From: Trichostrongylus colubriformis
Taxonomy: Eukaryota; Nematoda; Chromadorea; Rhabditida; Trichostrongylidae
Assembly: GCA_963978905.1 (NCBI GenBank)
Contig: OZ022259.1
Coordinates: forward strand, 45,092,727 to 45,156,726
Direction: 5' to 3'
Length of the DNA stretch: 64,000 nt
Shown here: piece by piece, positions 36,958-48,400 of the stretch
Layout: the number at the start of each line of letters is the position of its first letter
Position numbering within the stretch: the first letter of the stretch is position 1
Translations under genes and position numbers: made by a program
Notes under the pieces: model-generated
What the model was told of the DNA's origin: nothing
The model's input: only the letters and a program-made list of their open reading frames with translations
The model's database searches: none

Positions 36958-37457
36958 AGCTTTTTCTGAAAAAGTGCCTGTTGTCGTCATCGTGCATTAC
37001 CGTATCGTCGTTTAGCTGTAGAGCACGAAAAATAGTAATTAGAGCACAATGTGGCGCCATACGACTTGCAACGGCGCTGCACATATTTTCATACGCACCC
37101 ACTTCATGTCCATGAAAATGTCTTTCTGATGATGATCCCAGTTTTTTTTGTATTTTCCTTTCAGAAACATAGATAATATATTTTCCCATGCTATAATGCT
37201 TGAAGAATTCCTCATCATTGGTCTTTGAGAATTTTGAGTTGTTCAGATATATATTATATATAATATATGCACATACTATAGCTGGACATAGTCGACTGCA
37301 TGTGAGAAATAAGCGCAAATGTGCACAGTAGATGTGTTCAAGGTCTGTCGCAGCGCAACCGCGCCGCAATCGCACGCTTATGTGCAATCGACCGCGTACA
37401 GCACGGCATGTTTCTCCCGTTGATGACAATCTCTTCTGCAATATGAATACATATAGT

Positions 37458-37463
37458 AATAAA
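37458..37463 (+). terminator. Candidate poly(A) signal AATAAA of the BED/STPR gene
   Basis: AATAAA about 500 nt beyond the stop codon at 36957, on the same strand. The intervening 3' UTR holds an AT palindrome near 37250-37270. It is the first canonical signal I noticed after the stop. Confidence 0.45.
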
Positions 37464-38307
37464 CGGCATATAGTAGAGAGCCTGAGCTACAGGTAGCGAA
37501 TCCCATTGGGATCGTTACCCCATCGTCAGTCAGCCCATGGTTAAAACTGTTTTTAGTCGTTAAGCGTTTGGTTACTCTCATATGTTGATAACGTCGCATT
37601 GCAATATAATGTTCACTTTCATTTGCTGAAATACCTACCGTATCTGCGTCACTCCTGTGCAGAAATACCGTAATTCTACTGTTTTGTTTGTGTTTGTAAA
37701 TTTATGAAATGATTTCTTTATCCTTTTTTGGTGTTCACTCTAACCAAGTAGTGAATTTGTTTTCTGTAGGGCTTCTCGTTTGCTTCTCAAAATTTGTTAT
37801 TGATCATTATCGTCCATATGGCTTATCTATGCGATCGGATAGCCCTTGGCAAGATGCCCAGTGAATTATGAAACTTCTCGATGATTTTTAATTTTTTTTT
37901 GCAAGATTTTGGGCCAGCTATCGCATAGAAAAGCCGGATGATGTCGTGATGTGTCTCGCTTTTAAAATTCCCCAAATGTTCTTTCGCATTTCCTCAACTC
38001 AGGGAGAGTTTGTAGGAGCCATGTTCATCTTTTTTTTGTCATTTTTCTTTATATTGTCTTCTCTTTTGTATTATTTACATTCTTCAAAAGTTTCGATGAG
38101 TTTTTTAAAGTATATATTGCGTTGAGAAATGCCTTATTTTCAATATACCCAATTACATTATTCGGCGTAAACTAGTATGTTTATGTAGGTCATAATCGAG
38201 GTGTTTCAGTCATCTGAAGATAAAGATATCCTTATAAATTTATGTCACATCGTTTGTGAATAACAAGAGAAGTCGTCTTATTGCAAATACATCAGAATGG
38301 TGTATAA

Positions 38308-38500
38308 GTCCGAGATTCCTCGACAGGGGATCGTATTTGACGGGCGAAAAGAGAGGGGGTCTTAGGCAGAAGCCAGCTATGGTCCCAGGCTAGGTGATAA
38401 ACGAAACATACCTTCAGCCGAGTCGGTTGAGTAGGAAAATACGATTGAATTTGAGCGATCAACACAAAAATTACAGAAATGAAATACTTCATGTAGTATT
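38308..38500 (-). repeat. Dispersed repeat family A, truncated copy 5
   Basis: GATTCCTCGACAGGGGATCG onward matches 13504-13690, then stops at a mariner-type terminus at about 38503. Confidence 0.55.
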
Positions 38501-38502
38501 AG

Positions 38503-38550
38503 GTCATTCCGCAAGTAATGTCGCCTTCGTCGCTTTTTTCAAACAAAAAT
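38503..38550 (+). mobile_element. Mariner-type terminus (solo end)
   Basis: TTAGGTCATTCCGCAAGTAA resembles mariner terminal inverted repeats (TTAGGT...AAGT). No partner end was found nearby. A related reverse end, CTTATGGAATGGCCTAATA, lies at about 55306-55324. Confidence 0.4.
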
Positions 38551-39477
38551 TTTTCCTATAAGATTACGGGTTGGTGTAGCAACTCGTATATCAATCGAAA
38601 GAGATTTTTCGCTGTACAAAATGACAAATTCAAATTCTCTGTTGGTCATAGTGGAGCCGATTATTCGGCTGGCGAAGGGGTAGGTCTGGCCGACAAAAAT
38701 TAACCAGACCGCCAGTTCACCAAAACACTATTCCACCAATTGGTTGTTCGAGAAGTCTCGTTGTTTTGAAAAAAATCCAAAATTTTTCAATAGCCCAGGC
38801 CTGGAAATCGCCTTGCAAATTATGGAGTCATGCCCCGCATGCGATGCGACTTCACGAGCTGACGATAGAATCTCTCCATCTTTCCTGCTCCAAGACCGAG
38901 CTTATACGACGCACCTCACTAGCGTCCGTAGCGTCGCACATCACTCACTCCTTTACGAAAATTCTGTCCCTATATGGTATGTGGCCTATCATACCGCTAC
39001 GAGTCTTCTTGGACCCCTGCCATGCTTCTCTACTAAGACGGCTAGACCGCAGACGCGAAAAATAACTGTGACATCACATATGTAGAGGCATCTCAAAATT
39101 CCGGGCCCATGCAATTTGGAACGGGATGTGAACGAAGCATGTGGAGTGGGAGTAGACGAGCGGAGGAGAAGAAAGTAGTTTTCGTGCGCATTCCAAAGCA
39201 ATTCAGATATCTTCAAGCAGGTTACAGTCCTTTAAAACAGACATGAATTGTGCCACTGTTACGGGCTCCCATCGTTCCTTAAAGACACCAGGAGGGGGTA
39301 ATTTTGGTTTACTGTAGAACAGACGTAGTGTGGACGAGTTTGAGTGGCCGCCATTGCACAAACTCACCAATTTGACGCCTTGGCATGGTGCCAAAAGAAG
39401 ATGGTTCTATTATAGATTTGTTTTTTCCTTTTAGTTTTTACTTTGTTCTTTCTTATATTGTTTCTAGATGTACTTAC

Positions 39478-39702
39478 GGGTCAAATAAAGTCGGGGGGGG
39501 GGGGGGAAGAGACGCAAAATTTTCACCTACGTCAAAGCTTCTTTCCCTTCCTAGGGTTAGGCTAAAGCAGATGAGACCTATGCTTTGACAGATGCTTTTT
39601 AATGTGGGAGGATGGGATATCAATTTTAGCCTAAGCCTAGTAAGGGAAAGGAGCTTCGACGTCGACGCAAAGTTGCGTCTTCCCCCCGACTTTATTTGAC
39701 CC
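39478..39702. mobile_element. 225-bp inverted-repeat element
   Basis: GGGTCAAATAAAGTCGGGGG at the left and CCCCCGACTTTATTTGACCC at the right, with further imperfect pairing inward. The left end carries a poly-G run. No target duplication seen. Confidence 0.65.
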
Positions 39703-39859
39703 TTCTGAGATTTCAGGTATAGAAATGCACAATTAAGAAGATCCATAAGTAAACAAGTAAAATATGTCACTAGAAAACAGTCTAAAGAGGATATAATTCA
39801 AAAATAAGGTTACATCAGACCGAAGACAAGCTTTGAAATGAACGAAGCGTGGCTCGGCC

Positions 39860-40270
39860 ATGGAAGCTTGCAGTTCGGACGGAAACGCGCCCTGGGGGCA
39901 AATAGTGCCCTATGGCGCGTTTTTCAACGCCTGTTTCGTTACACATTGTATCTACCGAACCCATATGTTTGTTTTCAGACGCCATTGTTTTTGTAAACGT
40001 TATTCCGCCCTTGCCCCCCTCCCGGTGCCTTTAACTGAGTACAAAATCTTCATGAAAGTATCAAATGGAAGCGAAGTTGTCACAGTGCATAATGGAGGGG
40101 AATATCGCTTGGGTTTGGAAAAAAATGTGGACGACAGATATGCATTCTGCTGCTTGTATACCTCGGAATACACCGTTCCCCTACAACTTGAAGGCGTAGC
40201 TAGTGGAAGATCTGCTGTAAGTCATAAAGAGAAGTGGACTTTTCATCATATATCCTGCAGTGGGCCTTAG
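39860..40270 (+). CDS. Open frame of 136 codons, unrecognised
   Basis: Starts MEACSSDGNAPWGQ. The second half (KVSNGSEVVTVHNGGEYRLG and on) looks more protein-like than the first. The first part overlaps a repeat related to 51140-51310, so the ATG is doubtful. No adjoining exons in phase were found. Confidence 0.2.
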   Translation: MEACSSDGNAPWGQIVPYGAFFNACFVTHCIYRTHMFVFRRHCFCKRYSALAPLPVPLTEYKIFMKVSNGSEVVTVHNGGEYRLGLEKNVDDRYAFCCLYTSEYTVPLQLEGVASGRSAVSHKEKWTFHHISCSGP

Positions 40271-40389
40271 CCTGGAATTAGCACTCTTTTGTCATTGGAG
40301 GATTCCCTGCATAGTGGTCGATGTTCCCTGCTGCAGCAGCTTTAATGTTTAAGAAATTAGCATTCGTTTCGCTTATCGACTTCATTTAA

Positions 40390-40874
40390 AGGCATATTTC
40401 AGGATTATTGGGCTATCACATCTCCTGCTGTGGATGGATATTTCAACCCAAGACACGTAGGCTGTACCTTTACCGAGGCGTGGGGGTCAGTTCCTGGACC
40501 GTGCAGAGCCAAAGAATCTAGCGCAACAGCTCGGCCCCGCCCATCCCAGCCGGGGGTGTGTTGCAAGTATTCCGGTGCTTAGTGTGGGGTCAGGTCACTC
40601 AGTAGTGCGTTTACTTCACGAGACGATTGCTCGACTGCCAGTTTCAAGATCTTGACCACGTAGCTGGTCTACCTATGTCAAAGATAAGAGTCGAAGAGTA
40701 AAGGCAGACCCCCGGCTGGGGTGGGCGGGGCCGAGCTGTTGCGCTGATTCTTTGGCTCTGCACGCTCCAGAAACCGACCCCCACACCTCGGTAAAGGTAC
40801 AGTCTACGTGGCCTGGGTCGAACTATCCATCCACGGCAGGAGATGTGATATCCCAATAATCCTGGAATATGCCT
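40390..40874. mobile_element. TTAA-flanked fold-back element 1
   Basis: Flanked by TTAA at both sides. Ends AGGCATATTTCAGGATTATT and AATAATCCTGGAATATGCCT. The arms pair over about 170 bp with a unique centre. TTAA targets suggest piggyBac-type mobilisation, although the AGGCA ends are not the usual CCC. Confidence 0.75.
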
Positions 40875-41072
40875 TTAACGCACACATCGCACTGATCCGT
40901 ACACAACTGTAATGTGCCAAAAGCTGTATGCATGGATCAAAAATTGCAAGTAACGCCCTAAATGGAGCAAAAAAATTGCAGGAATAAGCCAGAACACACG
41001 TTGGAGCAGCACCGAACATCGATCTATGCAAGAATTCCTATTGAGGAGGAGAGATTCTGCCAAGTTGGCAGT

Positions 41073-41420
41073 GGTAATTTTACGAGTTCCATTGATAAAT
41101 ACCAACTTTTGCTAAGCTAACCGAGGGAATTTTACTCGCGGCATATAAAACCATCATCCTTAGCCCATCTAACTGCGGAAATTTTACTTACATGTATAAA
41201 TAGCAGATTTGGATAGCAGGTAGCAGTTTACGGCAATTTTACGTACGGCGTATAAATACCAGCCTTAGCTGAGCCAGGTGAGGGAAATATGCGTACGAGT
41301 ATAATTTCAAAAATACATCCCTAACCGAGAAGCCGAGGGAATTTTAGTACGTACGAGTATAAATAGAAGTCCTAGCTGAGCTAACTGAAGGAATTTTTCG
41401 CACGGTGTATAAGTACCAGC
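41073..41420 (+). repeat. Degenerate about 52-bp tandem array with TATAAATA-like cores
   Basis: About seven units resembling GAGGGAATTTTACGTACG then GTATAAATACCAGC and TTAGCTGAGCTAAC. The TATA-like cores fall near 41094, 41143, 41194, 41251, 41299, 41358 and 41407. Confidence 0.7.
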
Positions 41421-41521
41421 TTTAGGTGAGGTAGCTGAAAGAATTCGCGGTTGTCGTTGTTTCCTTCGTCCAATTTGAGCTTCCTAGAGTATTTTTCAGC
41501 AATGTTGGGCCACATTGTATC

Positions 41522-41719
41522 ATGGTAGCCATCAACCGTGATTCTGATCATGATCGTATCTTTGATGATTACGTAAAATCAGCGACCTCTACATTCCATG
41601 GGAGTCGAAATATCGACAATGCTACGCTCCTGTGCAAAGCTCAAGAGCATAGATCAAGTGTCATTACGAAATTGAGAGCAGATGTATTGAATTACTTTCG
41701 TCTAATCCATTCTACCTAA
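41522..41719 (+). CDS. Small open frame (65 codons) after a strong acceptor, unrecognised
   Basis: ATG follows GTATTTTTCAG by about 20 nt and reads MVAINRDSDHDRIFDDYVKS then an Asn/Leu/Arg-containing stretch. Near its end there is a good donor CTTCAG|GTAAGA at 41756. It could be a small trans-spliced gene or chance. No family recognised. Confidence 0.2.
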   Translation: MVAINRDSDHDRIFDDYVKSATSTFHGSRNIDNATLLCKAQEHRSSVITKLRADVLNYFRLIHST

Positions 41720-42660
41720 AGTCAGCAAAATGTATTCCATGGCAAATGGCTTCAGGTAAGATTTGCCAAATTTTCAAATTATTTTTTCAAAGATATTTTC
41801 TCTCTTCGGAAAAGTTCTGAGAATTTTGATGAAGAAGTAGCCGGGTGTGATTTCAGTTTATGAGGAAGAAAGCTGAAAACACCATTGAATTTTTCTATGT
41901 CTTCGCCGAGAACGGGATTTGAATTCTCGAAAGTTGAGCCTGATGTACAGCAGCAAAAGTGTTCCGGTAGTCTTCAGAAATATTTGCGCATATATTTTTG
42001 CTTTAGGAACATGAGACTTTGAAAACAAGTTACTGCAAATTCGATTGTCTTGCTACATTTTTGTATGTCATTTTCCGTAATCGTTTCCCTTGGAAAATAT
42101 CCTAGATTCATTTGGCAAAGTCATATGCCAAGAGGCCTGTGCACTTCATAGCTGTTCCAAAAACCTGCGTGACCGAATCTGTACCGTTGGCATTTCACAC
42201 CGTGGCGCAAAGCGTGTGTGCTAGAAGCGCCATACGTTGCTGGGTCCTGAAGCGATTATTGTGTCCTGTGTCTCATATTACGCGTAAGACGAAATTCTCA
42301 GGATTGCACTACATACATATGCGGTTCTCAGCTCGTACGCATAGAGTCGCACAACGCACTGCGAAATCGTGTTCTAACGATACCCGTGACCAAACATCTT
42401 TGTTTCGAGATTTCAAAAATAGCCATTCGCTTCGGCTTCAGTAGAATTAAGCCCATTTTTGGCGATCCATAAGATTATTAGTGTACCAGTTGGCTGGCGC
42501 ACACTACCGTGCGCGTAACACCATGGGCGTAAGTAGTTTGATCGGAAATGCTTCTTTCCCATGAACCGAAAGTACCCATAACCCATCACTCGAACGGTTT
42601 CAGAAATGGGGAATTCACAAAAACGGAAAAGGGAAACAAAATTCCTCCCGTCAATCTCGT

Positions 42661-43075
42661 CCTTATATCACTTTAGGAATTGAGAGTCCCAGCTTTGCGG
42701 CGACGCGAGATGTCAATTTCTCGCCATTCACCTTTGGAGGCTCCATATCAGCCCTTATCAGTTGCTATCACTTCCGTTTCCTCACCGCTGATGTTCCCTT
42801 ACCACCCCTTATATCACTTTAAAAATCCAGAGTCCCAGCTTTGCTGCGACGCGAGATATCATTTTCCCGCCATTCACCTTAGGAGGCTCCTTATCAGCCC
42901 TTATCAGTCGCTATCACTTCCGTTCCCTCACCACTGACGTTCCCTTACCACCCCCTATATCACTTTAAAAATTCAAAGTCCCAGCTCTACTGCGACGCGA
43001 GATATGAATTTCGTGACAGACGTACAAAGGGACGGAGGGACGGACAGACAGACGAAGCGTTTTATATATAGTAGG
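42661..43075 (+). repeat. 146-bp tandem repeat, about 2.5 units
   Basis: Units start CCTTATATCACTTTA at 42661, 42807 and (CCCTATATC) 42953. The third is cut short and runs into GGACGGAGGGACGGACAGAC and a TATATATAGTAGGGA end. Confidence 0.85.
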
Positions 43076-43457
43076 GATCGTTGTCTGGTGCTGGTCAAGC
43101 TCAGGCTGAGGAACCGATGCAACAGAAGAGCATCACGCGCTTTTCGCAGTGGCTCATAAAGGATGTTATGGCATCGACTTTGTAAAATATACTATCTGGT
43201 AGCTGCCGGATTCCCCATAACTATCTCAAAGGAACCGTGAGGGGTCGAGAGAATCAGGGATATGGGAAGAAATGTGCGTTGTGAAACGAACATTCGAGAT
43301 TAGAAGCGTTACTCGGTAGAGAAACCCGGATTCAATTCGCATCTCCCGCGTATCTTTTCGAACTGCATCATCACCTTTCCGAGTTATTCGGTGTAGGTGA
43401 TGTCACTTGTTGCCTCGTAGGGTGTATTTCATTCGTTCATAGAGATGTGACTAAGTG

Positions 43458-43458
<1 letters not shown>

Positions 43459-43493
<35 letters not shown>
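43459..43493 (+). repeat. (CAA)n microsatellite
   Basis: Eleven or so CAA units, intergenic. Confidence 0.9.
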
Positions 43494-43579
43494 CCAAGTG
43501 AAGCAATGAATGGGAGAATAAGCGAAGGGGTGAGAATTCACACCACACCATAATCCATTGAATTCCACCCGACATTTAA

Positions 43580-43765
43580 AGGCACATTCCGCGTTCGCTA
43601 TGGGTGGAGTAACCAATTGACTCTCCATTGGTTATCGGCGGTTCGAAGGCGGTCTCTCCTCGCCCTATTGCCTGCAGCGGGGCGTGGAGAGACCGCCTCC
43701 CAACCGCTGACAACCAATGGAGAGTCAATTGGTTACTCCACCCATAGCGAGCGCGGAATATGCCT
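43580..43765. mobile_element. TTAA-flanked fold-back element 2 (nearly perfect hairpin)
   Basis: TTAA at both flanks, ends AGGCACATTCCGCG and CGCGGAATATGCCT, arms of about 80 bp including ATTGACTCTCCATTGGTTAT. The whole 186 bp folds on itself. Confidence 0.8.
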
Positions 43766-44131
43766 TTAAGCAAAGTGTCGTGTGTGCAATGTGTGAAACC
43801 TAACCTAAGTGCAAGCGTTGCGGTAGACTTATCGTAAGCCAAAATGCCCCTTGCCGATGTCTCCAAATATGCAATCAAAATAAACTTTCAAAGCTCAGTG
43901 CAAGGTGCATCAGATAGTTTTTCCATGGGCGTTTTTCCCAAGCATATTTCCACGGGCTGAATAATAAAATAGTTCGAATAGCTCCGAACATTCGTTCTGA
44001 TGGCCAGTACAAAGGTGTACGTGTAAGACTCCGTATTACGAGTTTTGCTTCACAATAGATTGAATTTTATTTTCCTATGAATTTCGACATTTTATTGGAA
44101 AGTCAAATTCGTCCTGTGAAGTTTTAGACAA

Positions 44132-44183
44132 TATTTTTTTTTTCAGATACAAGTTCATATTATTTCATTAATGTATTATTTCA
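44132..44183 (+). promoter_or_regulatory. Likely trans-splice acceptor and 5' UTR of the DEG/ENaC gene
   Basis: A run of T followed by TTTCAG ends at 44146, with ATG 37 nt later at 44184. Strong polypyrimidine tract and no coding frame upstream. Confidence 0.5.
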
Positions 44184-45461
44184 ATGCACCATTACATCGG
44201 AATAATCAGGAGCACTTCGCGAGGTTCATCTGTTCTGAGTATGTCTACAACGTCATGTGACCAATACAAATGCTCTTCATCTGTTCATAAACCTCTACCA
44301 TTCCATGGAATGAGACTCTACAATCAGGTGAATACCTTTTTCACTTCGATTAGAGACAGTAAGATCCATGGTTTGGGCACTCAAGAAATGAAATGTCTAC
44401 TAGAGATAAAGGCAAGGGGACAGGAAGAAAGTTCGTCTCGCAATTCGCGGTGCTCTCAGAAGACACGGCCTATAAACTCCTTGTGACAGGGCTTCTCCTA
44501 CCAGCGAGCGTGTTATTTAACCGCGCGTCGGCGTCGTGTCATTGCAGATCCGCTTGGCTGCGATCGATACTCAGGGATGGGGCACGCTGCAAAACTCGTC
44601 TAGGCAAAAAATCATTTAGAAAAATCTGATACCATTTTTCCTCATGTTTTGGCCGTTTTATTTCGGTCTCGCTAACTCCATATTTTTCTGATTCCCTTCA
44701 CGTTCATTTTCAACAAGCGGCACAAGGGGTGTATGCCATCAGGGCAGAAAATTCGCGTGGCCGCGTTTAGTGGCCGACGTGATGGTGCGAGCCATGGGAG
44801 CCGTATTGGTTGACTCCTAAAGCGACTACACCTGGAATGGAACGTGGAGCACCGTCATCGTTTCAGGACCCATGCAATACGGCGCGCATAGCTCGTACCA
44901 TCGCGTCGCACATCGAGCGCCTCAGAGCGAATTTTCTGTCGTAATGGCCTACCCCCGCGACCAAGTTATGCTTCGTTAGCTTTCACAGAGACAATTATGG
45001 CCACATTGGAAGAAGCTAGAGGATTTCATGGCTAGCTGTCATGAAATATCGAAATATGTACATATCAAATCGGTGCAAATTTGAATTTGAGGTTAACTTC
45101 TCTCAACGGCTTCTATGGAGTTTCACATTATGTTTGGTTGCGACGGTGGCATTTTTCTATACGTACTATGTGCTTGAAGAATACTCTGCATACCAAACTA
45201 TAACACATCTGACCGTCAGACAGGTACACCGTTTGATTGATTGCATCGTTTTGGGAACTCTCCTTATTTCTAAAAAATTCGGAGTTATTTGGATAGATGC
45301 TATTAACAACAACTGTAGAAAAATACCCTCAATCATCTCTTTGCGTGGCTGCTCTTTCTTCAGATGATTTAAGCAGATTTAGAATGGTTCACTGCTTCTG
45401 CCCAGCATCCATGTATGCCCTAAGAATCCGGATCATCTCAACTATGAGGTCCTTTTTGCCG
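44184..45461 (+). other. DEG/ENaC exons 1-3: cytosolic N-terminus, TM1 and start of ectodomain
   Basis: Exon 1 ends FHGMRLYNQ. Exon 2 opens RQLWPHWKKLEDFMASCHEI, the usual pre-TM1 segment. TM1 (LLWSFTLCLVATVAFFYTYY) is in the +1 frame, so the two halves do not connect without shifting one base near GGTG at 45071-45074. Exon 3 (45297-45461, acceptor TTGGATAG) gives TTVEKYPQSSLC, equivalent to the post-TM1 FPxVTxC motif. No intron of workable size fits between the two halves of exon 2. Confidence 0.7.
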
Positions 45462-48400
45462 GTAAGGTTCATTCAATGTTCATGGGCTTCATTTACGGAT
45501 TAAAGCCTCTTTTACTCTTGTTTGTAAGCTCCGCTCAAATTCATGATGTGGCCAAGTCATCCAATGGATCATATGTAAGAATGTAGCAGGATGAGCAAAG
45601 GACTGCGCAGATTGGGATGTGTAGCACCATTTCAATATCGGTAGTGACGGTCACTGGTGCTCTTGAAGGAATCGCCCACGAAAAAATGAGTTCTCTATTA
45701 CCCGTATGTCTATGTAGTATTTGCCCAATGTGGGTCGCATGCAAAGTTTCACGCGGAAAAATTGCGAATCCGGTTATGATACAGCACCACTCAGTCTCGG
45801 AGGGGTGGACGGGCCTCCGTGCCCACCCCGTCGTCCGCCGCGTTCGGAGACGCATTGTAGGGACAGAGTTACGTAAGCAGTCCCACTCTCCGTTCTCAAC
45901 CGCGGCGCACGACGGGACGGGGCTTTTAATCGGAGGCTCCGTCCACCCGGCCGAGAATGCGGGGAGCTGTATCTTAGCCAAATTCCCACATTTTGGCGTG
46001 AAACTTTGCATGCGGCCACTTATTAGGCAAATACAACATAAATATATGGGTAACAGAGGTACCCATTTTTCCGTGAACGATTCCTTTATGGACATCCCCA
46101 ATGGTAATGCGCATCTTCGGTGTTCTGTCGTGGCTCATGGGTTGAAGAGTTGAAAGATTCGTAATTCCATGCTCTCTCGAGCAGACAGATTAACGCAAGA
46201 TGAAAACCATAGTAATGCATGACATTGACAGAGATAGTTGTCAACGCTACGTAGCCGAATCCGTGCACTCACCTCATGTCACAAGCAGGGCACACCCAAG
46301 TGTTGAGGAAAATGGCCGTTCAGGTACGACCCCCTCTCTCGACGGGGACCCAAACAAGACCCCTCCCTTATGAAATATCTACATAGCCTCTGCAGTATCA
46401 GTAACTATTGCATAGTATTACTAAGTATTTTGTTGCTGCAACTTTTGTGTTGATCACTCAAATTCAGTCATATTTTCTTACATAAGCGGGTCAGATGACG
46501 AGCACTTTCTGCTTATCGTCCAGCCTAAGAAATTGCTGGTTTCTGCATTTACTACCCTTGCCCCCATCCTGCTCGTCAAATACGACCCCCTCTGTCGAGG
46601 AATCCTCTACTCATGGAGTAGCCTGGCCACAGAGTGTTTGAATTGTTAGAAACAAATTACTTCCTGAGGTCTTTCCAAAATTACTGCACATCAATTAGCC
46701 TCCGTTTCGGCTCAGCTTTCGTGAAATCCTGAACAGTATAGCACTAATTGTGTTAGAATAGTGAGCTCAATGATTCAGCTATCCACCAACTAGAGAGTAG
46801 TGTAAGGCTCATATTGAATTCTGTCGTCGAAACGGCAGTTTTTTTTTATTTTGCATGGAAAGAACGTTAACACCTCAAAGGAGTCGTCCACGTGAATCCT
46901 ATGATTTTATTTTTTTTTTGAATTCATACTAGTAGATGCAGCATATGAACAGAATCACGAAGAAATAAGAAATTTCCTATGTTTCAGAAGTTGAATGAAC
47001 ACCGGGAAAAACAACAACTCGTTCGGATTCCCGCCGAGCAACATTTGAACAGTTCTCAGCGAACAGAGCGCAGTTTAAATTTTCGCACCCAAGACCGATC
47101 TGCTTCCCACTCTGCGTCCCTGACCACATGACCGTTGGTCGTCCCTTTTCTCCTAGAGTCCTCGAGGCTCCATCTCCCCAGACCTTCCACCTTGTCGGGC
47201 GCTGCGTTGGAGAGGCTGTATCTCAGCCGGATTCGCGTTTTGCGTGACATTTTGTGTGCTGCCAGTAGCATACAAATACAACATTAATATTTGTGTGACG
47301 AAAAAGGTCAAATTCACGTGAATGATTCTTTCAGCTTGAAAGGGAATAAGTACGACAATATAGGTATTCATTCAGTTTACGCACTTTTACTGCATGAAAA
47401 AAGCTAGTGGCCCGAGCTGTGTGAAGCATTTTGCTGTAGAACGTGCGCTACGTGCGATGATTGCCCATACTTGCTGTCTGCGTCTTATTGCTTCGTCTCT
47501 GAATGACGGAGTCACGTACTGCATCTCCGCCACAGATCACAGACTCGAGTAGTTGCGAGCGATACGAGAGTGGTACGATATGCTGGTTAATACGTTAACA
47601 TTTACCACAAATGGCACTAAGCAGATTTTCCCCAAAAGGGGCCGGCCTTTACAATTTATGCTTCTTTTTCGAGGTTTTTTTTTCGATAAGTCAGAAAAGA
47701 TATGATGGTTCGGAGAAAGGTAGAAAGTACCATAGTTGACTAGTATCGCTGCTTCAAGCGCATTGAGCAATAAGTGTCTTCTATGGACGTCATGTCACAT
47801 TCTTTCTCGATTCGTTTCACACTGTTTTGCCAGTTTCTCTTGCAAAATCAGTAGATCTCAATTCAGCTCCTTCCCTCAATAAATGTACCTTTCTTTTGAC
47901 CCAAATCCCCAATCCAGGAAGTATGGGATATTTGTTGTCCCACTCTTGTGAATGGCCTTACTAACATGTGGCTCCCTGTATTTTTTTCCGACATAAGTGG
48001 TGAAATGAACTTTTTGGCGTTGATCGTTCCCTTGTTGATATGCGCCACGCATTCTAGTTCTATTCAAAATCGTGATGGCCGGTGAATGTGATTTGACCGC
48101 AATCACTTGCGGAGGCCAACCAAGTCAGTGTTTTCATCCTCTCAGACGAGTTCGGTACAAGTTCACCTGTCCCGAAGGAACGGAAGGTTTGGTTGGCCTT
48201 GGCGGACATTAATGCAGGGTTCGATCCCCGCACTATGAGAGTGAGAGTGCGCACCACCTGTCACTGCATCACTTCCGTCACACTCTTCCGACGTACATTC
48301 ACTTAATTTTTCTTTTACTGTTCTAATACTATCCTTTTACTGTTTTCAGATATACAGCAAAGGCTTGGCCCTCAGACGTTCGACTTGAAGAAAGACATTC

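Larger units (their letters stand above)
37464..44131. other. Intergenic region with fold-back elements and tandem arrays
   Basis: About 37470-38300 holds AT-rich sequence with no recognisable feature. After that come a truncated dispersed repeat, a mariner-type terminus (38503), a 225-bp inverted-repeat element, two TTAA-flanked fold-backs and two tandem arrays. Two small open frames (39860-40270 and 41522-41719) are listed separately at low confidence. Confidence 0.6.

Noticed and set aside
36920..37441. 173-codon minus-strand frame in the 3' UTR of the BED/STPR gene
   Set aside because: Composition is erratic, no acceptor, donor or neighbour exon fits, and it overlaps the last coding exon and an AT palindrome.
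45617..46153. 178- and 186-codon overlapping frames on both strands
   Set aside because: They are the two strands of fold-back family D copy 1.
48215..48235. tRNA gene from the GGTTCGATCC-like box
   Set aside because: It belongs to a SINE copy; no cloverleaf with acceptor stem could be drawn.
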